Both the position numbers and the translations under genes were made by a program. From positions 1 to 64,000 of the forward strand of contig NZ_SMDQ01000017.1 of NCBI RefSeq assembly GCF_012911975.1: a stretch of 64,000 nucleotides of DNA. The letters are read 5' to 3'. Position 1 is the stretch's first letter. Every line of letters starts with the position of its first letter. Below, one piece after another: positions 18,158-27,823 of the stretch. Origin of the DNA: Nodosilinea sp. P-1105 (lineage in GTDB: Bacteria > Cyanobacteriota > Cyanobacteriia > Phormidesmidales > Phormidesmidaceae). A model generated the notes under the pieces. It was not told the origin of the DNA and did no database searches. It worked only from the letters and a program-made list of their open reading frames with translations.

Positions 18158-19102
18158 GGGCCATCCCCGTTATAAAAGTTCATTTTTTGATGACCTTATT
18201 CAATCAGGATGTTGAGAAGGAAGCAAGAGGAGTAGATCAGAAACTGGCCCTGGGACCGGCAACAGGCCAGATTCAGGGGGTGGCCCATCCTACCCTGCCC
18301 ACAGGGAGAAGATTGACTTATGGCCGCATCAGTGACTTGTCAAGGGGGGCGGAACCTTCCTGATCATCAGTGACATAGCCGGTGTCACTCAGGCGAAATA
18401 CATCGCGATGCGTCCCCCTGCCGCCTTAATCATCCCGTGTCAGGTATCTGGACTGGCAGATCGCCTTCTGCCGCAGAGTATTAGTTTTCGGCTTGGATGA
18501 AGTTTTGGCAAAGACTCCGTAGAAAATTGTACTGTTTACGAAAAGTTGCCCGATGTTCCCCTTGTTGAACAGTACTATCATGTGCTATTCCAAAGCTGGA
18601 GTTAATATAGTCGCTTATGAGAGAGTAAGGTTGACTCTACAGATCGAACGCTTAAGATAGAACGCTTACGGATCTAAACTCTACGGATTTAAAAGACTGC
18701 GCCTCAAGCAACAGTCCTCTATTGGCCTCAGGAAAATCAATACCAGTAAAACCAATGTAAACTAATCAAAGCTAAGACTTTTGCGAGAGCAATACCAGCG
18801 AGAATATCGCCCTCGCTCTTGTCTGGTGTTGTCGAGTGAAGGTGTTACAGAGTCAGGGGTGGTTGTGAGTGTCAAAAGCTTTTGCTACCGTCTCATGCGG
18901 TTCCCCAACTTAAGGCTAGGGGATATTTGAAATTAGTAGCCATCCATAGCTGTTGATCGACTAGGCAAGGGAGGGGACTGGGTTTGTCTCGAATTGATTG
19001 ATTTCTCCTTGTTTGACTCTGTTTCTTGATAATTCAATCCCCTGGTCAGACACCTACGACCTGATTTCAAATAACTAATTTCCATACAAAATCAATTAAT
19101 CA
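18158..19102. other. Long intergenic region without a recognisable gene
   Basis: A 945-bp gap between the divergent glgA and acetyltransferase genes. It has no credible ORF on either strand, and its right half is AT-richer than the surroundings. A stretch near 18430-18470 on the minus strand vaguely resembles the 3' end of a cobalamin riboswitch, but the core is absent. An unannotated sRNA or long 5' leader is possible but unsupported. Confidence 0.4.
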
Positions 19103-19840
19103 ATGTCTAAAACTATGACTCCCAAGATACTATCCTCAGATGCTCTGAAAGCTCCTAAGCATAACTCCTCTGACGTTGCTTGGAAACACAAAGCCTCCCA
19201 ACTGCTGACAGCAGCTTTTGGGGCGATCCCACTTTCCCTTGGCCGAAAAATAAGACGTTGGTCCTATCGCTCTTTCATGGGGCAGATAGGCAAGGATGTT
19301 TTCCTCGGCACTGGTTTAGATTTGATGGGTACCGATAGGATCTTTTTGAAAGATAACTCGATGGTCCTGAATGGTGTTCGCCTAAACTGTAGGGTGCCCA
19401 ATAGCCGCATTGTACTGGGTCCTTACGCCACTCTAGAAAGGGATATTTGCCTGGTTTCCTTTGGAGGTTGTATTGAGATTGGCGAGAAGACAGGGATCGG
19501 CCCTTTTGTTTGTATGGGTGGACCTGGAGATATCACCATTGGCAAAAACTGTCTAATTGCTTCCCACAGCAGTTTATATGCTAATAATCATATTTACTCA
19601 GATCCCAGTATTCCCATTATTGAGCAAGGGTATATTTGCAAAGGAATTGTGATTGAGGATGATTGTTGGATTGGTAGTGGGGTTCGGATTTTAGATGGGG
19701 TTACGATTGGACATGGCAGTATTGTTGGGGCCGGTGCCGTTGTTACCAAGAGTATTCCGCCTTATTCCATTGCTGTAGGTGTACCTGCTAAAGTTGTGTC
19801 TCAACGAAAGCAGGAACCTCAAGTTTCTGTAGTCTCCTAA
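19103..19840 (+). CDS. Left-handed beta-helix O-acetyltransferase (LbH/WcaF-like)
   Basis: A 245-residue protein with the hexapeptide repeats of the left-handed parallel beta-helix fold in its C-terminal two thirds, for example IGEKTGIGPFVCMGGPGDITIG and IEDDCWIGSGVRILDGVTIG. Histidine in SHSSLYANNHIYS is the likely catalytic base. IVGAGAVVTKSIPPYSIAVG is the usual end of the acetyltransferase domain. Relatives modify sugars of exopolysaccharide or lipopolysaccharide using acetyl-CoA; the acceptor here is unknown. It converges with the large HAD protein gene, and both lie in a lower-GC stretch that may be a remnant of a polysaccharide locus. Confidence 0.8.
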   Translation: MSKTMTPKILSSDALKAPKHNSSDVAWKHKASQLLTAAFGAIPLSLGRKIRRWSYRSFMGQIGKDVFLGTGLDLMGTDRIFLKDNSMVLNGVRLNCRVPNSRIVLGPYATLERDICLVSFGGCIEIGEKTGIGPFVCMGGPGDITIGKNCLIASHSSLYANNHIYSDPSIPIIEQGYICKGIVIEDDCWIGSGVRILDGVTIGHGSIVGAGAVVTKSIPPYSIAVGVPAKVVSQRKQEPQVSVVS

Positions 19841-19860
19841 AGATCTGTCAATTCTAAATT

Positions 19861-19937
19861 TGTAGGTTGGGTGGCGCACTAGCAGAATCCAACAAGCTTA
19901 CTGTTTTGGGGTTCCACTTCGTTTCAGCCAACCTACA
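19861..19937. repeat. Inverted-repeat element (TGTAGGTTGG type)
   Basis: A 10-bp perfect inverted repeat, TGTAGGTTGG at 19861-19870 and CCAACCTACA at 19928-19937, encloses a 57-nt interior with GTGGCGCA and CGTTTCAG. This has the form of a common cyanobacterial interspersed palindromic element. It lies between two convergent genes. Confidence 0.5.
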
Positions 19938-20047
19938 GAAAATAGATTTATTTTTACCTATAGTTTAGAGACATCTTGCTTAACCAGGTGAGATGTCTAG
20001 CTTATGCTTATGGATTTAAAACGGCAATAGTCAAGCAAGCATTAACT

Positions 20048-22078
20048 CTAAGAAGTTAGTTTTTTTGCAAATAGCTTTGTGCTTAACGTTTTTTGAAAAA
20101 CTTTCCTTAAAAAAAAGATTGTTCTTTGTCCATTATAAAATAGCCCCTGCATCCAAGGAGAGGTCAGTTGGATAGCGGCACCATGCCACCAGTGTCGCCG
20201 CCATAAAATTTCAATGTCCTTAACCGCATGCCACCACAGTCTTGGCAAGTCCTTGAGGGAGTAAGGCGCGGCTAAGGTAATGAATTCTGATTCTTTTCCC
20301 CACCCATCTTCCATGGGAAACGTCCCCCAGGCTCGTGCTTCGTTCTGAGTTGGGGTAAGCCAGAATGCTTGCTGCAAGGTTGCAACCATAGACCTAACGT
20401 CGGCTTGGGGATTGAGCAAACTGGCATCAAGCAGCAGGTGATCGGCAAAGTGCAAAATAGTATCTCGCACGATGGGGTAACCCCAATCGAGTACAGCTTG
20501 ATTAGATTCCTCTTTAAAGATTGGATAAACTTGATTATCTCTGATCTGATAATCAATCACTGAGCCATGGTCAGCACTACATACCATCTCTAAGAGTGTA
20601 GTTAGGCCAGATACATGGTTAAACCCTAGTTGATAGCGTTGATCATACATATACGGTTCGGGCAGACCATATTGACTATCTGCCACATTTCTGAGTCCTA
20701 AGTAAAAGCTTCTAGGTGGTGCTATGTTACGGGTATCCAACACGGCAGCTAAGGCATTATGTAGGGTTGCGCCTGTGCCCAAGTCAATTACACAGTAATT
20801 GTTGTCGTCAGTTAGGTGAACCTGATCGAGATACTGCAGAAGAGCATGACGCTTTTCTGCAGCCCGCGCTAAGATTAACTGCTGAATATCTGGGTCTGAC
20901 AGAATATGATGATGTAATGCCTGTCGCTCAGCCTCGTTAAGATTGCGGTCCCAATCGTTGGCTGAGATGTCAATTTTCTCTAAGCTGGACCGAATCTCGT
21001 CCGGAGTAATACAGAATCGGGCAAAGAGAACTCGAGGGGAAAGATAGTCGACATCATACTCTAGAGGAAAAATTCTCTTTAGTTGCTCTTGGTCAACCAC
21101 TGTCATGCTGGGTAATAACCAGGCCTGGCGACTACCATAGAGGTAGGTGAGCTCATAGTCTAGATCGAGCTTTTGAATCAGCCGTTCTGCGATCGCGATC
21201 AATATTTGCCCATCCCTCGCCAGGAAATAAAGTCGTTTAATACCCAGTTCTTGGGTTCTTTTCAAAATCCATAGAACAAACCCAACCAAAATTGGTGCAG
21301 CGACACCTGCGGCCACGTCCTGTAAGGCAGACTCCTTTGCCGATGCGTGGGACAGAGATAGCCTGGTCAGCCTTGAGGCACCCGCCATAGCTGATGATAG
21401 CCCTTCCGACATCCAGGCGTAGTTTTCCATGATTTGCTCATAGCGGTTTAGGTTACCCTCTAAAAAGGGCTGTACCCGAAGACCTGCTTTCAGGGCAGAT
21501 TGGACGTCTGACCAGGGATGATTACCGCAGTGGATAATCTGCGATCGCTTAGCCTGTTCGCGACTCGCTACTTCGTAGTAGAGCTGACCAGATAACTTTG
21601 ATTTTCTATAAGTATTTGACACATAAATTTTATCCTCTGCATGCCAAATATGTAGCTGAACTAACCGATCCTTGATAAAGTCAGGTTCCAAATACATATC
21701 TGAGACAAAAACCACTTTATGTTGATTGTCTCTGGCCTTCTGAATAAGGTTTAATGCCTGAGGGACAGGAGCAAGTAGCTCAATTTCAAGCTTGCGTTCT
21801 AGGGCTTGAAGTCTTTCAATTTGATCGACAGATAAGCTGAGGACATGGCCAACTTCTCGATAGATCTGCTCTAAGCTAACATCAGAATCTAACCCCCCAG
21901 CATTTTCAAATGCTCGTCTTTCTGCTTCTGCTCGAACCAGCGCAAACGATTCTGCTGTAATCTGAATTAAATCAAGTTTCTTAAGTTTTCGACCGAGAAA
22001 CAAGAAGCTGGACTCAGGCGATCCTGATTTTCGTACCAAGACCGTATCAAACACATCAAATGACGAGATCACTGTCAT
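20048..22078 (-). CDS. Large HAD-superfamily protein, probable polysaccharide-locus type
   Basis: About 676 residues from the ATG at 22078 (MTVISSFDVFDT), preferred over an in-frame start 36 bp upstream because GAGGG lies about 9 nt before it and the HAD motif I then starts near the N-terminus. Motif I is FDVFDTVLVR (DxxDT) and motif II appears as VVFVSDMYLEP. A later stretch, QIIHCGNHPWSDVQSALKAG, is the acidic motif IV region. Residues beyond about 240 form a second region with KRLYFLARDGQILIAIAERL and YCVIDLGTGATLHNAL, which I recognise only as the extension found in similar HAD proteins of capsule or exopolysaccharide loci. The substrate is unknown. Confidence 0.75.
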   Translation of the reverse strand: MTVISSFDVFDTVLVRKSGSPESSFLFLGRKLKKLDLIQITAESFALVRAEAERRAFENAGGLDSDVSLEQIYREVGHVLSLSVDQIERLQALERKLEIELLAPVPQALNLIQKARDNQHKVVFVSDMYLEPDFIKDRLVQLHIWHAEDKIYVSNTYRKSKLSGQLYYEVASREQAKRSQIIHCGNHPWSDVQSALKAGLRVQPFLEGNLNRYEQIMENYAWMSEGLSSAMAGASRLTRLSLSHASAKESALQDVAAGVAAPILVGFVLWILKRTQELGIKRLYFLARDGQILIAIAERLIQKLDLDYELTYLYGSRQAWLLPSMTVVDQEQLKRIFPLEYDVDYLSPRVLFARFCITPDEIRSSLEKIDISANDWDRNLNEAERQALHHHILSDPDIQQLILARAAEKRHALLQYLDQVHLTDDNNYCVIDLGTGATLHNALAAVLDTRNIAPPRSFYLGLRNVADSQYGLPEPYMYDQRYQLGFNHVSGLTTLLEMVCSADHGSVIDYQIRDNQVYPIFKEESNQAVLDWGYPIVRDTILHFADHLLLDASLLNPQADVRSMVATLQQAFWLTPTQNEARAWGTFPMEDGWGKESEFITLAAPYSLKDLPRLWWHAVKDIEILWRRHWWHGAAIQLTSPWMQGLFYNGQRTIFFLRKVFQKTLSTKLFAKKLTS

Positions 22079-22114
22079 ACTGGGCTTTCCCTCTTTTGGT
22101 ATTCTGACAACCAC

Positions 22115-22528
22115 AGATCAACTTGTTCAGTCAGACTAGACTCAAGTTCGCGGTAATCCCATTAGTGCAGTGATTTGGGCACTAGTGGACCTATTCTGTT
22201 GTAAGCATAGGCATTGGCAAGACGGCTGGGAACAGCAAACATATATTTTGAGTGAATTTTTTAAGAAGTTTCCGTCAATATCTTGGGTATCCCCCTGCTT
22301 GCATGGCAGTACTAAACCAAATCCAAGTCCAGATCTGGAGTTCTGCCTGTGGGAAAACTTCAGATCCCGAGCTGGACATGGTATAAGGAGGCGACTTGTC
22401 GCTGCCATCGACATCGAGGTGTTAGGCGATCGCGTTTTTTCAGTTATCTCCCTAGCTAGAGGGAGCTTCGGCCAGGAAAAGCTAGACTGAATATCTATGA
22501 CACTGTAAAGAAGCGTGAAGGAGATCCC
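22115..22528. other. Divergent intergenic region with a 72-bp repeat
   Basis: A 414-bp gap between divergent genes. It contains the 72-bp palindromic repeat at 22313-22384 and no credible gene. Confidence 0.4.
22313..22384. repeat. 72-bp palindromic interspersed repeat, copy 1
   Basis: It starts TAAACCAAATCCAAGTCCAG and ends GAGCTGGACATGGTAT, so the ends can pair into a stem around an interior with GGAGTTCTGCC and GGGAAAA. Near-identical sequence lies at 26799-26870, and an inverted, more diverged copy lies at 50853-50925. Confidence 0.75.
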
Positions 22529-23509
22529 ATGGGATTGGGTCTATTAGTTAATGGTGAGTGGCAGAAAACTCGCGATCAGGAAGACGACCAGGGGCGGTTT
22601 GTGCGGCCCGAGACCGACTTTCATCATTGGACGATGGCCGATGGTTCTAGCCCGTTTCAGCCGCAGCCGGGGCGCTATCACCTGTATGTTTCCCTGGCTT
22701 GTCCCTGGGCCCATCGCACCCTGATTATGCGCGAACTGAAGGGGCTAACCGACGCCATCTCCCTGTCTGTAGTGGATCCTTACATGGGGGATGAAGGTTG
22801 GGCTTTCAGCGACTACCCGGGGGCGATCCCAGATTCAGTCAACCAGGCGCGCTATCTGCGGGAGCTTTATGTTAAAGCTAAGCCCGATATTTCGGGCCGG
22901 GTGACCGTACCCGTTTTGTGGGACAAGCAGACCAACACCATTGTCAACAACGAGTCCCGCGAGATCATTCGCATGTTGGATACCGAATGGAACGCCATCG
23001 CCCAAGGGAATGCCAACCTTTGCCCCCCAGCCCTGCAGCCTGAAATTGATCAGGCGATCGATGCGATTTATCAGCCGATCAACAATGGTGTCTATCGAGC
23101 TGGGTTTGCCACCCAGCAAGGGGCCTATGACGAGGCGGTGACGGAGCTGTTTGCAGCGTTGGACTACTGGGAACAGGTGCTGGCTCAGCAGCGGTATATG
23201 TGTGGCGATCGCATCACTGAAGCCGACATTTGTTTGTTCACTACCCTCTACCGGTTCGACGCCGTCTACTATGTGCACTTCAAATGTAATCTGCGCCGCA
23301 TTGTCGATTATCCCAACCTCTGGGGCTATCTGCGGGACTTGTACCAGCAGCCGGCCTTCAAAGCCACCTGCAACATGGACCATATCAAACGCCACTACTA
23401 CATGAGCCACCCTGGGGTTAACCCCCACGGCATTGTGCCTAAGGGGCCTGAGCTGGACTTTGACGCCCCCCACGATCGGGCGCAGCGGTTTGCCCTGGTA
23501 GAGGCTTAA
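22529..23509 (+). CDS. Glutathionyl-hydroquinone reductase (Xi-class GST, YqjG/ECM4 family)
   Basis: A 326-residue protein. The catalytic cysteine lies in LYVSLACPWAHRTLIMREL (about residues 52-70), the Cys-Pro-Trp-Ala-His signature of Xi-class glutathione transferases. VPVLWDKQTNTIVNNESREI matches the GSH-binding part of the thioredoxin-like half. The C-terminal helical domain carries YMCGDRITEADICLFTTL and the conserved HYYMSHPGVNPHGIVP tail. The enzyme uses glutathione to reduce glutathionyl-hydroquinones in the cytosol, which would help in quinone and oxidative stress management. It is a stand-alone gene. Confidence 0.93.
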   Translation: MGLGLLVNGEWQKTRDQEDDQGRFVRPETDFHHWTMADGSSPFQPQPGRYHLYVSLACPWAHRTLIMRELKGLTDAISLSVVDPYMGDEGWAFSDYPGAIPDSVNQARYLRELYVKAKPDISGRVTVPVLWDKQTNTIVNNESREIIRMLDTEWNAIAQGNANLCPPALQPEIDQAIDAIYQPINNGVYRAGFATQQGAYDEAVTELFAALDYWEQVLAQQRYMCGDRITEADICLFTTLYRFDAVYYVHFKCNLRRIVDYPNLWGYLRDLYQQPAFKATCNMDHIKRHYYMSHPGVNPHGIVPKGPELDFDAPHDRAQRFALVEA

Positions 23510-23560
23510 CCTGGTAGAAGCTTAAATAAAGGCTCGGGCATGGTGGCCGATGGCGTCCCC

Positions 23561-23959
23561 CTAGCCCGGGTTAAGATCCACCAACGTCCAGTCTGTGTCA
23601 GTAGCGCCCTGTTGTAAATACAGATCAAAGGCTCTGGCCTGCCTTTGCTGGGCCCGACTGAGACGTTCCCCAGTTAGGCGGTAGGTGCCCTCCACCTCTA
23701 CCACAGGCTGATCAGCCAGGGTGGTCCACTGGTGATGGGTAATTTTGACGCTGCTAACTTGAAAGGAAGCGGCAGAAGTGTCTGAGGTGGGCCGTTGGCC
23801 ACGTAGCAAGGCCTGGGTCTGGGCTATCTTTTGGGCGATCGCGGTTTCTACGGCGGCTCTAGGTGGTTTCGGCTTGGTCAGCCCACAGCCCCACAGGGAC
23901 AGGCAAAGCCCAATAATGATCAAATATTTGATTGGCTGAATTGACACTAGCGCTCCCAT
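23561..23959 (-). CDS. Small putative lipoprotein
   Basis: A 132-residue protein with a hydrophobic N-terminus and lipobox LSLWGC (residues 20-25), suggesting a lipid-anchored envelope protein. The remainder holds a helical segment (AAVETAIAQKIAQTQALLRG) and a beta-rich part with PVVEVEGTYRLTGERLS and DWTLVDLNPG. Such a small fold occurs in several cyanobacterial lipoproteins of unknown role. No domain is recognised. It converges with the glutathione-reductase gene upstream. Confidence 0.65.
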   Translation of the reverse strand: MGALVSIQPIKYLIIIGLCLSLWGCGLTKPKPPRAAVETAIAQKIAQTQALLRGQRPTSDTSAASFQVSSVKITHHQWTTLADQPVVEVEGTYRLTGERLSRAQQRQARAFDLYLQQGATDTDWTLVDLNPG

Positions 23960-24068
23960 AGCTCTTCTTCGCTAAACCACCACCTCCAGGCTACTGCCTT
24001 AGGGACGGTGACACTAGGGTAGTGGGCAGAAATAGCGACCCCCTTCTTTACAGAGGGTGTTAGGTGTC

Positions 24069-24132
24069 AGGTATCAGAATCCCCTCCTGGGAGGCCTGTG
24101 CTGAGCTTGTCGAAGTAGGCAGGGGTGGGTTT
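24069..24132. repeat. GC-rich repeat (CCCCTCCTGGGAGG type)
   Basis: It contains CCCCTCCTGGGAGG and CAGGGGTGGGTT. The same pair of motifs is found at 13004-13087 and 59909-59945. Confidence 0.45.
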
Positions 24133-24170
24133 GTCAGGTGTCAGAGGAGATGACCGTTCCAGTAAGCCGC

Positions 24171-24458
24171 CTACGGTCGCCGCCTGACAAAGGCCCGATT
24201 CAGCAAAGCCAAAATAAACGTGAAGAGGGTGGCCCCAATAATCGACCAAATAATCGGAAACGCCTGCCCGCCGATTTGTAACGCCAACAGCTCAGGTAGG
24301 CCCAAATTACGGGCAATCAACAATCCCAGGTAAGAGCCAATAAACCCCACCACAATCGAGGTTAGACAACCACCCGTGGTGTAGCCAGCCAGCGACTGGC
24401 CAATGGCGCCACAAACGGCGGCCACAATCAATAAAATCAGAAACTCAATCAGCCCCAT
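24171..24458 (-). CDS. GlsB/YeaQ/YmgE family small membrane protein
   Basis: A 95-residue protein with three transmembrane helices and the transglycosylase-associated-protein signature: LAGYTTGGCLTSIVVGFIGSYLG and a C-terminal IIGATLFTFILALLNRAF. A perfect AGGAGG precedes the ATG by 8 nt. The family is linked to envelope stress, but its biochemical role is unknown. Confidence 0.85.
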   Translation of the reverse strand: MGLIEFLILLIVAAVCGAIGQSLAGYTTGGCLTSIVVGFIGSYLGLLIARNLGLPELLALQIGGQAFPIIWSIIGATLFTFILALLNRAFVRRRP

Positions 24459-24933
24459 CGCGCTTTCCCTCCTGCCATCACAGTCAGCAGCATAGCTTGC
24501 CCGAGCGATCGCCGTATCTAGCTCCAGGGGTAGATCTGGGGGGCTCTGTTAGCCTCAAGTGGACGGACCAACAGAGATCTAAACCGCCAGTCCAGATCCC
24601 AGCGGGTGACTAATGGCGGTGCCCTTCGATAGAGCAGGAAGAAACCCGGTGACGGCGGTTCCTGGGGTTGGTGGGCAGAGCCCACCCTACGATCGGAGCC
24701 GTGTTTCTTAGGAGGGTTCCTGGGTTGACTGCACCCATGCTCTAGTACTCCACGGTAGAAATAACTCACCTACTTCAATCAGCGCAAACCTTTGCTGGGA
24801 GCGGGATTTCCTTTCTACCTGCTACGCACGGGCTTCGCCCTACTGCCTTTTGCCTTCCGCCCTACTGCCTTTTGCCTTCCGCCCTCCGCCTTCCGCCTTC
24901 CGCCCTCCGCCTTCCGCCCTCCGCCTTCCTGCC
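24459..24933. other. Intergenic region with repeats
   Basis: A 475-bp gap with no gene. It holds a CTAGTACTCC-type repeat (24740-24782) and the GCCTTCCGCCCTCC tandem repeat that runs up to the ABC transporter stop codon. Confidence 0.5.
24740..24782. repeat. CTAGTACTC-type interspersed repeat, copy 1
   Basis: It starts CTCTAGTACTCCACGGTAGA and resembles 44391-44431, where CTAGTACTCTAGGGCGGAAA occurs. Both are followed by pyrimidine-rich TTTCTACC/TTCTACC sequence. Confidence 0.5.
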
Positions 24934-24934
24934 C
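24838..24934. repeat. Short tandem repeat array (GCCTTCCGCCCTCC)
   Basis: About 97 bp of alternating GCCTTCCGCC, CTCCGCCTTC and CTACTGCCTTTT units, directly abutting the ABC transporter stop codon. It is a typical cyanobacterial STRR-like array and may vary in copy number. Confidence 0.75.
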
Positions 24935-26754
24935 TAGTGGCCCAACAATTGCAGCCGATACAGGCTGGAATAGAGGCCCTCCTGGGCTAGCAGTTGGTCA
25001 TGGCTACCCTGCTCCACCAGTTCCCCATGCTTCAACACCAAAATCCGATCGACATTGCGAATGGTCGATAGACGGTGGGCGATAATGATCGCTGTGCGGT
25101 CCTCCAGTAGCCGTTCCAGGGCGTCCTGAATCATCGCCTCGGTGCCCACATCCAGGTTTGCGGTGGCTTCGTCTAGGACTAAAATGCCGGGATCACGGAT
25201 GGCGGCCCGGGCAAAGGCCAACAGCTGTTTTTGCCCCCCCGAGAGGTTAGTACCCCGCTCCCGTAGTTCGGTGTTGTACCCCTGGGGCAGTTGCTCAATG
25301 AAGGTGTGAATATTGGTTTTCTTGGCGGCTTCAACCACCGCCTCCAGGGGGTAATCTTCCCCCAGGGTAATGTTACTTTTGACATCCCCCGCAAACAGAA
25401 AGCCGTCCTGCAACACGACGGCCATGCGTCGCCGCAGTTCAGCTTGGGGTAAGTCGCGAATATCCACGCCATCCAGCAGAATCGCCCCCTGGTTGATGTC
25501 GTACAACCGGCAGAGCAGACGAATAATCGAGCTTTTGCCCGCCCCAGTGGGACCCACCAGGGCAACTTTTTCCCCGGGGCGAATGGTGAACGTGAGGTCT
25601 TTGAGGATGTATTCGTCAGCTTTGTAGCCAAAGGTGACGTGGTTAAACCGGATTTCAGCCGGAATAGAGACCGGGCGAAGGGCGGGAGGGGAAGTGGATA
25701 AGGCCTCGGGGTCACGGATTTCGACCGGCACGCTAAACAGGTCGGTGATCCGCTCAACGGCGGTGAACCCCGCCTGGATCGCGGTGAACTTATCGGCAAA
25801 CTGCCGTAGGGGGTCAAACAGCCGCTGGGCAAACAAAATAAAGGTGGCCAGGGTGCCAAAGGTGAGGGCGTCCTGCATGACAAAAATACCCCCTAACCAA
25901 AGCACACCGCCGATCGCCACCAGAGAAATCCACTCCAACGTCGAGGAAACAGCGGAGTCGTAAAAAATCGTTTTGTCGACAGCGGTGATGTATTTCTGAT
26001 TGGTGGCCCGAAACAGCTCGGCGTTGTAGCGCTCGCGCCGAAACAGTTGCACCACATTGATGCCAGCGATGTTTTCCTGCAGGTTGGCGTTCAGCTCCGA
26101 GAGGTACTCCCGGGCTTTGTAGTTGGCTTTGCGGTAGCGCTGTTGGAAGTAAACCACCAGCCAGGTGACCGGTATCAGCAGGCTGAGTAGCATCAGGGCC
26201 AACTGCCACTGCATGGTAAACATCACCACCAGCAGCACCAAAATCGAGACAATATCGGTGATGATGCCGACGGCACCCGTGGAAAACACATCCCCCAAGG
26301 ATTCCACATCGCTGGTGATGCGGGTAATTAATTTGCCGACGGGGGTGCGATCGAAAAACCGTACCGCTAGGGACATGACATGGGAAAACAAATCTACCCG
26401 AATGTCAGCGGTGATCTGTTGCCCCACCTCCTGCACCAGATAGCTCTGGTAGCCATCTAACACCAGGCGAATGGCCACGGTAACCACCAGCAGCCCCACC
26501 AGCAGGTTCAGCCCCCCCTGGAGGGTGCGCCCTTCCAAAAACCACATCACCTCTTCCTGGCGGATGAGGGAAATTGCCTGCCCAATCAAAACTGGCTGCA
26601 GAGCATTGGCCCCAGCCAGGGGTAACAGCAAAATTAACGGCAGGGCCATCATCCGCCGTCGTTTCTGGATGTAGGGCCACAGCCGCAAAAATAGCCGCCA
26701 ATCGTTGTTGGCTGCGGTCGGGGTCGGGTACTGAGAGGGGGAAGTGGCTACCAT
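24934..26754 (-). CDS. ABC exporter half-transporter (MsbA/LmrA type)
   Basis: A 606-residue fusion of a six-helix membrane domain (about 35-325) and an ATPase domain (about 365-600). Walker A is GPTGAGKSS, the signature is LSGGQ, Walker B is ILVLDEATANLD and the H-loop is IIIAHRLS. Homodimers or heterodimers of this type export lipids, peptides or drugs. VRFFDRTPVGKLITRITSDVE is the conserved intracellular-loop motif. No partner half-transporter lies next to it. The substrate is not predictable from sequence. Confidence 0.93.
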   Translation of the reverse strand: MVATSPSQYPTPTAANNDWRLFLRLWPYIQKRRRMMALPLILLLPLAGANALQPVLIGQAISLIRQEEVMWFLEGRTLQGGLNLLVGLLVVTVAIRLVLDGYQSYLVQEVGQQITADIRVDLFSHVMSLAVRFFDRTPVGKLITRITSDVESLGDVFSTGAVGIITDIVSILVLLVVMFTMQWQLALMLLSLLIPVTWLVVYFQQRYRKANYKAREYLSELNANLQENIAGINVVQLFRRERYNAELFRATNQKYITAVDKTIFYDSAVSSTLEWISLVAIGGVLWLGGIFVMQDALTFGTLATFILFAQRLFDPLRQFADKFTAIQAGFTAVERITDLFSVPVEIRDPEALSTSPPALRPVSIPAEIRFNHVTFGYKADEYILKDLTFTIRPGEKVALVGPTGAGKSSIIRLLCRLYDINQGAILLDGVDIRDLPQAELRRRMAVVLQDGFLFAGDVKSNITLGEDYPLEAVVEAAKKTNIHTFIEQLPQGYNTELRERGTNLSGGQKQLLAFARAAIRDPGILVLDEATANLDVGTEAMIQDALERLLEDRTAIIIAHRLSTIRNVDRILVLKHGELVEQGSHDQLLAQEGLYSSLYRLQLLGH

Positions 26755-26798
26755 ATGAGGCGCGATCGCAAGATTGAGCTGAAAAAAGTTGGCTAAAT

Positions 26799-26870
26799 TA
26801 AACCAAATTCAAGTCTAGATCTGGAGTTCTGCCTTTGGGAAAATTCCAGATCCCGAGCTGGACTTGGTAT
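26799..26870. repeat. 72-bp palindromic interspersed repeat, copy 2
   Basis: It differs by a handful of bases from 22313-22384. The ends TAAACCAAATTCAAGTCTAG and GAGCTGGACTTGGTAT are complementary. Confidence 0.75.
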
Positions 26871-27040
26871 GGCTCAGCCAACGGGTCATACTCTAAACTC
26901 TAACGCAGTCAGTTCGACCTGCCGCCAGATGAAGGGATACCCCTGATTTATTCCCCGCGATAGATACAGCAAAACTTCTCTGCAAATATAATTAATAAAT
27001 TTTCGAGTCCTCAGGTCTATTCGCCTAAAGGCTTCAGTCT

Positions 27041-27823
27041 ATGTATGACCTCTTAATTATTGGCGGTGGGACATTTGCAATTGTGCTAGCCCTGACCATA
27101 CTGCTGGGTTTAGCCAGCAAATTAGGCAAGTCGGGCGAGGATGTGATCAACTACTGCAGCCAAGCCCCGGGACTGGATTTTGTGATAATTGCGCTAATTG
27201 TACTGCCTTGGGTCTTGGGTGGCCTAGGAGCAGGTTGGTCTGGTCTTGCTAGTGCCGGGGCGGGGCAAGTGGCGGCTTCTCAGGTATGGGTGCTTTGGCA
27301 TAGCTGGATTTGCCGCCAATCTCGTCCTGAAGTGGGCATTAACGCTTATCTAAGCCAGCGCTACGGTTGGTGGCGTAACCACCTAGCTCTCTGGATTACG
27401 GCGGTGGTGCTGCCGATGTTTTTTCTGATTCGGGCGGTTCAGGTTCTAATTTACCCGTTGCTAGTCTGGCTTTTGAACTTTAAATCCTATGACCACAGTG
27501 AGTGGATTAATGTCAGCCGCCAGAAATTTGAAGGCCTGGTAGGTCATGACTTGATGTGGTGTCTATACTGCGACTGGATGACTGGCGTCTATTCCCTTGG
27601 GGCCGAAATGTTGCGAAATGTCGAATCGTTCTGGTGCCCGATTCGGTTTTATAACGGCAAAAAATGCGAAAATTGCAGCCTTGACTTTCCGGCCATCGAT
27701 CAAGGCTGGGTAACCGCAGAGGGAACAATGCCGGAGGTGGTAAATACGTTAGATGCCACCATTCCCCGCGATCGCCCTTGGCGGTGGTCAGAAGCCTCTG
27801 ATAACGCCGCCAATAAGGTTTAA
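27041..27823 (+). CDS. Membrane protein with conserved cysteines, function unknown
   Basis: A 260-residue protein with three hydrophobic stretches: residues 3-24, about 48-68 and about 115-145. A cytoplasmic-looking C-terminal part holds clustered cysteines, [15 protein letters not shown] and [10 protein letters not shown], which could bind a metal or form disulfides. I do not recognise the family. Its last four bases overlap the end of the convergent hisG gene. Confidence 0.6.
   Translation: MYDLLIIGGGTFAIVLALTILLGLASKLGKSGEDVINYCSQAPGLDFVIIALIVLPWVLGGLGAGWSGLASAGAGQVAASQVWVLWHSWICRQSRPEVGINAYLSQRYGWWRNHLALWITAVVLPMFFLIRAVQVLIYPLLVWLLNFKSYDHSEWINVSRQKFEGLVGHDLMWCLYCDWMTGVYSLGAEMLRNVESFWCPIRFYNGKKCENCSLDFPAIDQGWVTAEGTMPEVVNTLDATIPRDRPWRWSEASDNAANKV

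Noticed and set aside
18420-18560. Minus-strand sequence resembling the 3' end of a cobalamin riboswitch
   Set aside because: Only a CCAGATACCTGAC-like piece is present. The B12-box core and upstream stems are missing, and the downstream gene is glgA, not a cobalamin gene.
22835-23473. 212-codon frame opposite the GSH-hydroquinone reductase
   Set aside because: Mirror frame of a well-supported gene with no motifs of its own.
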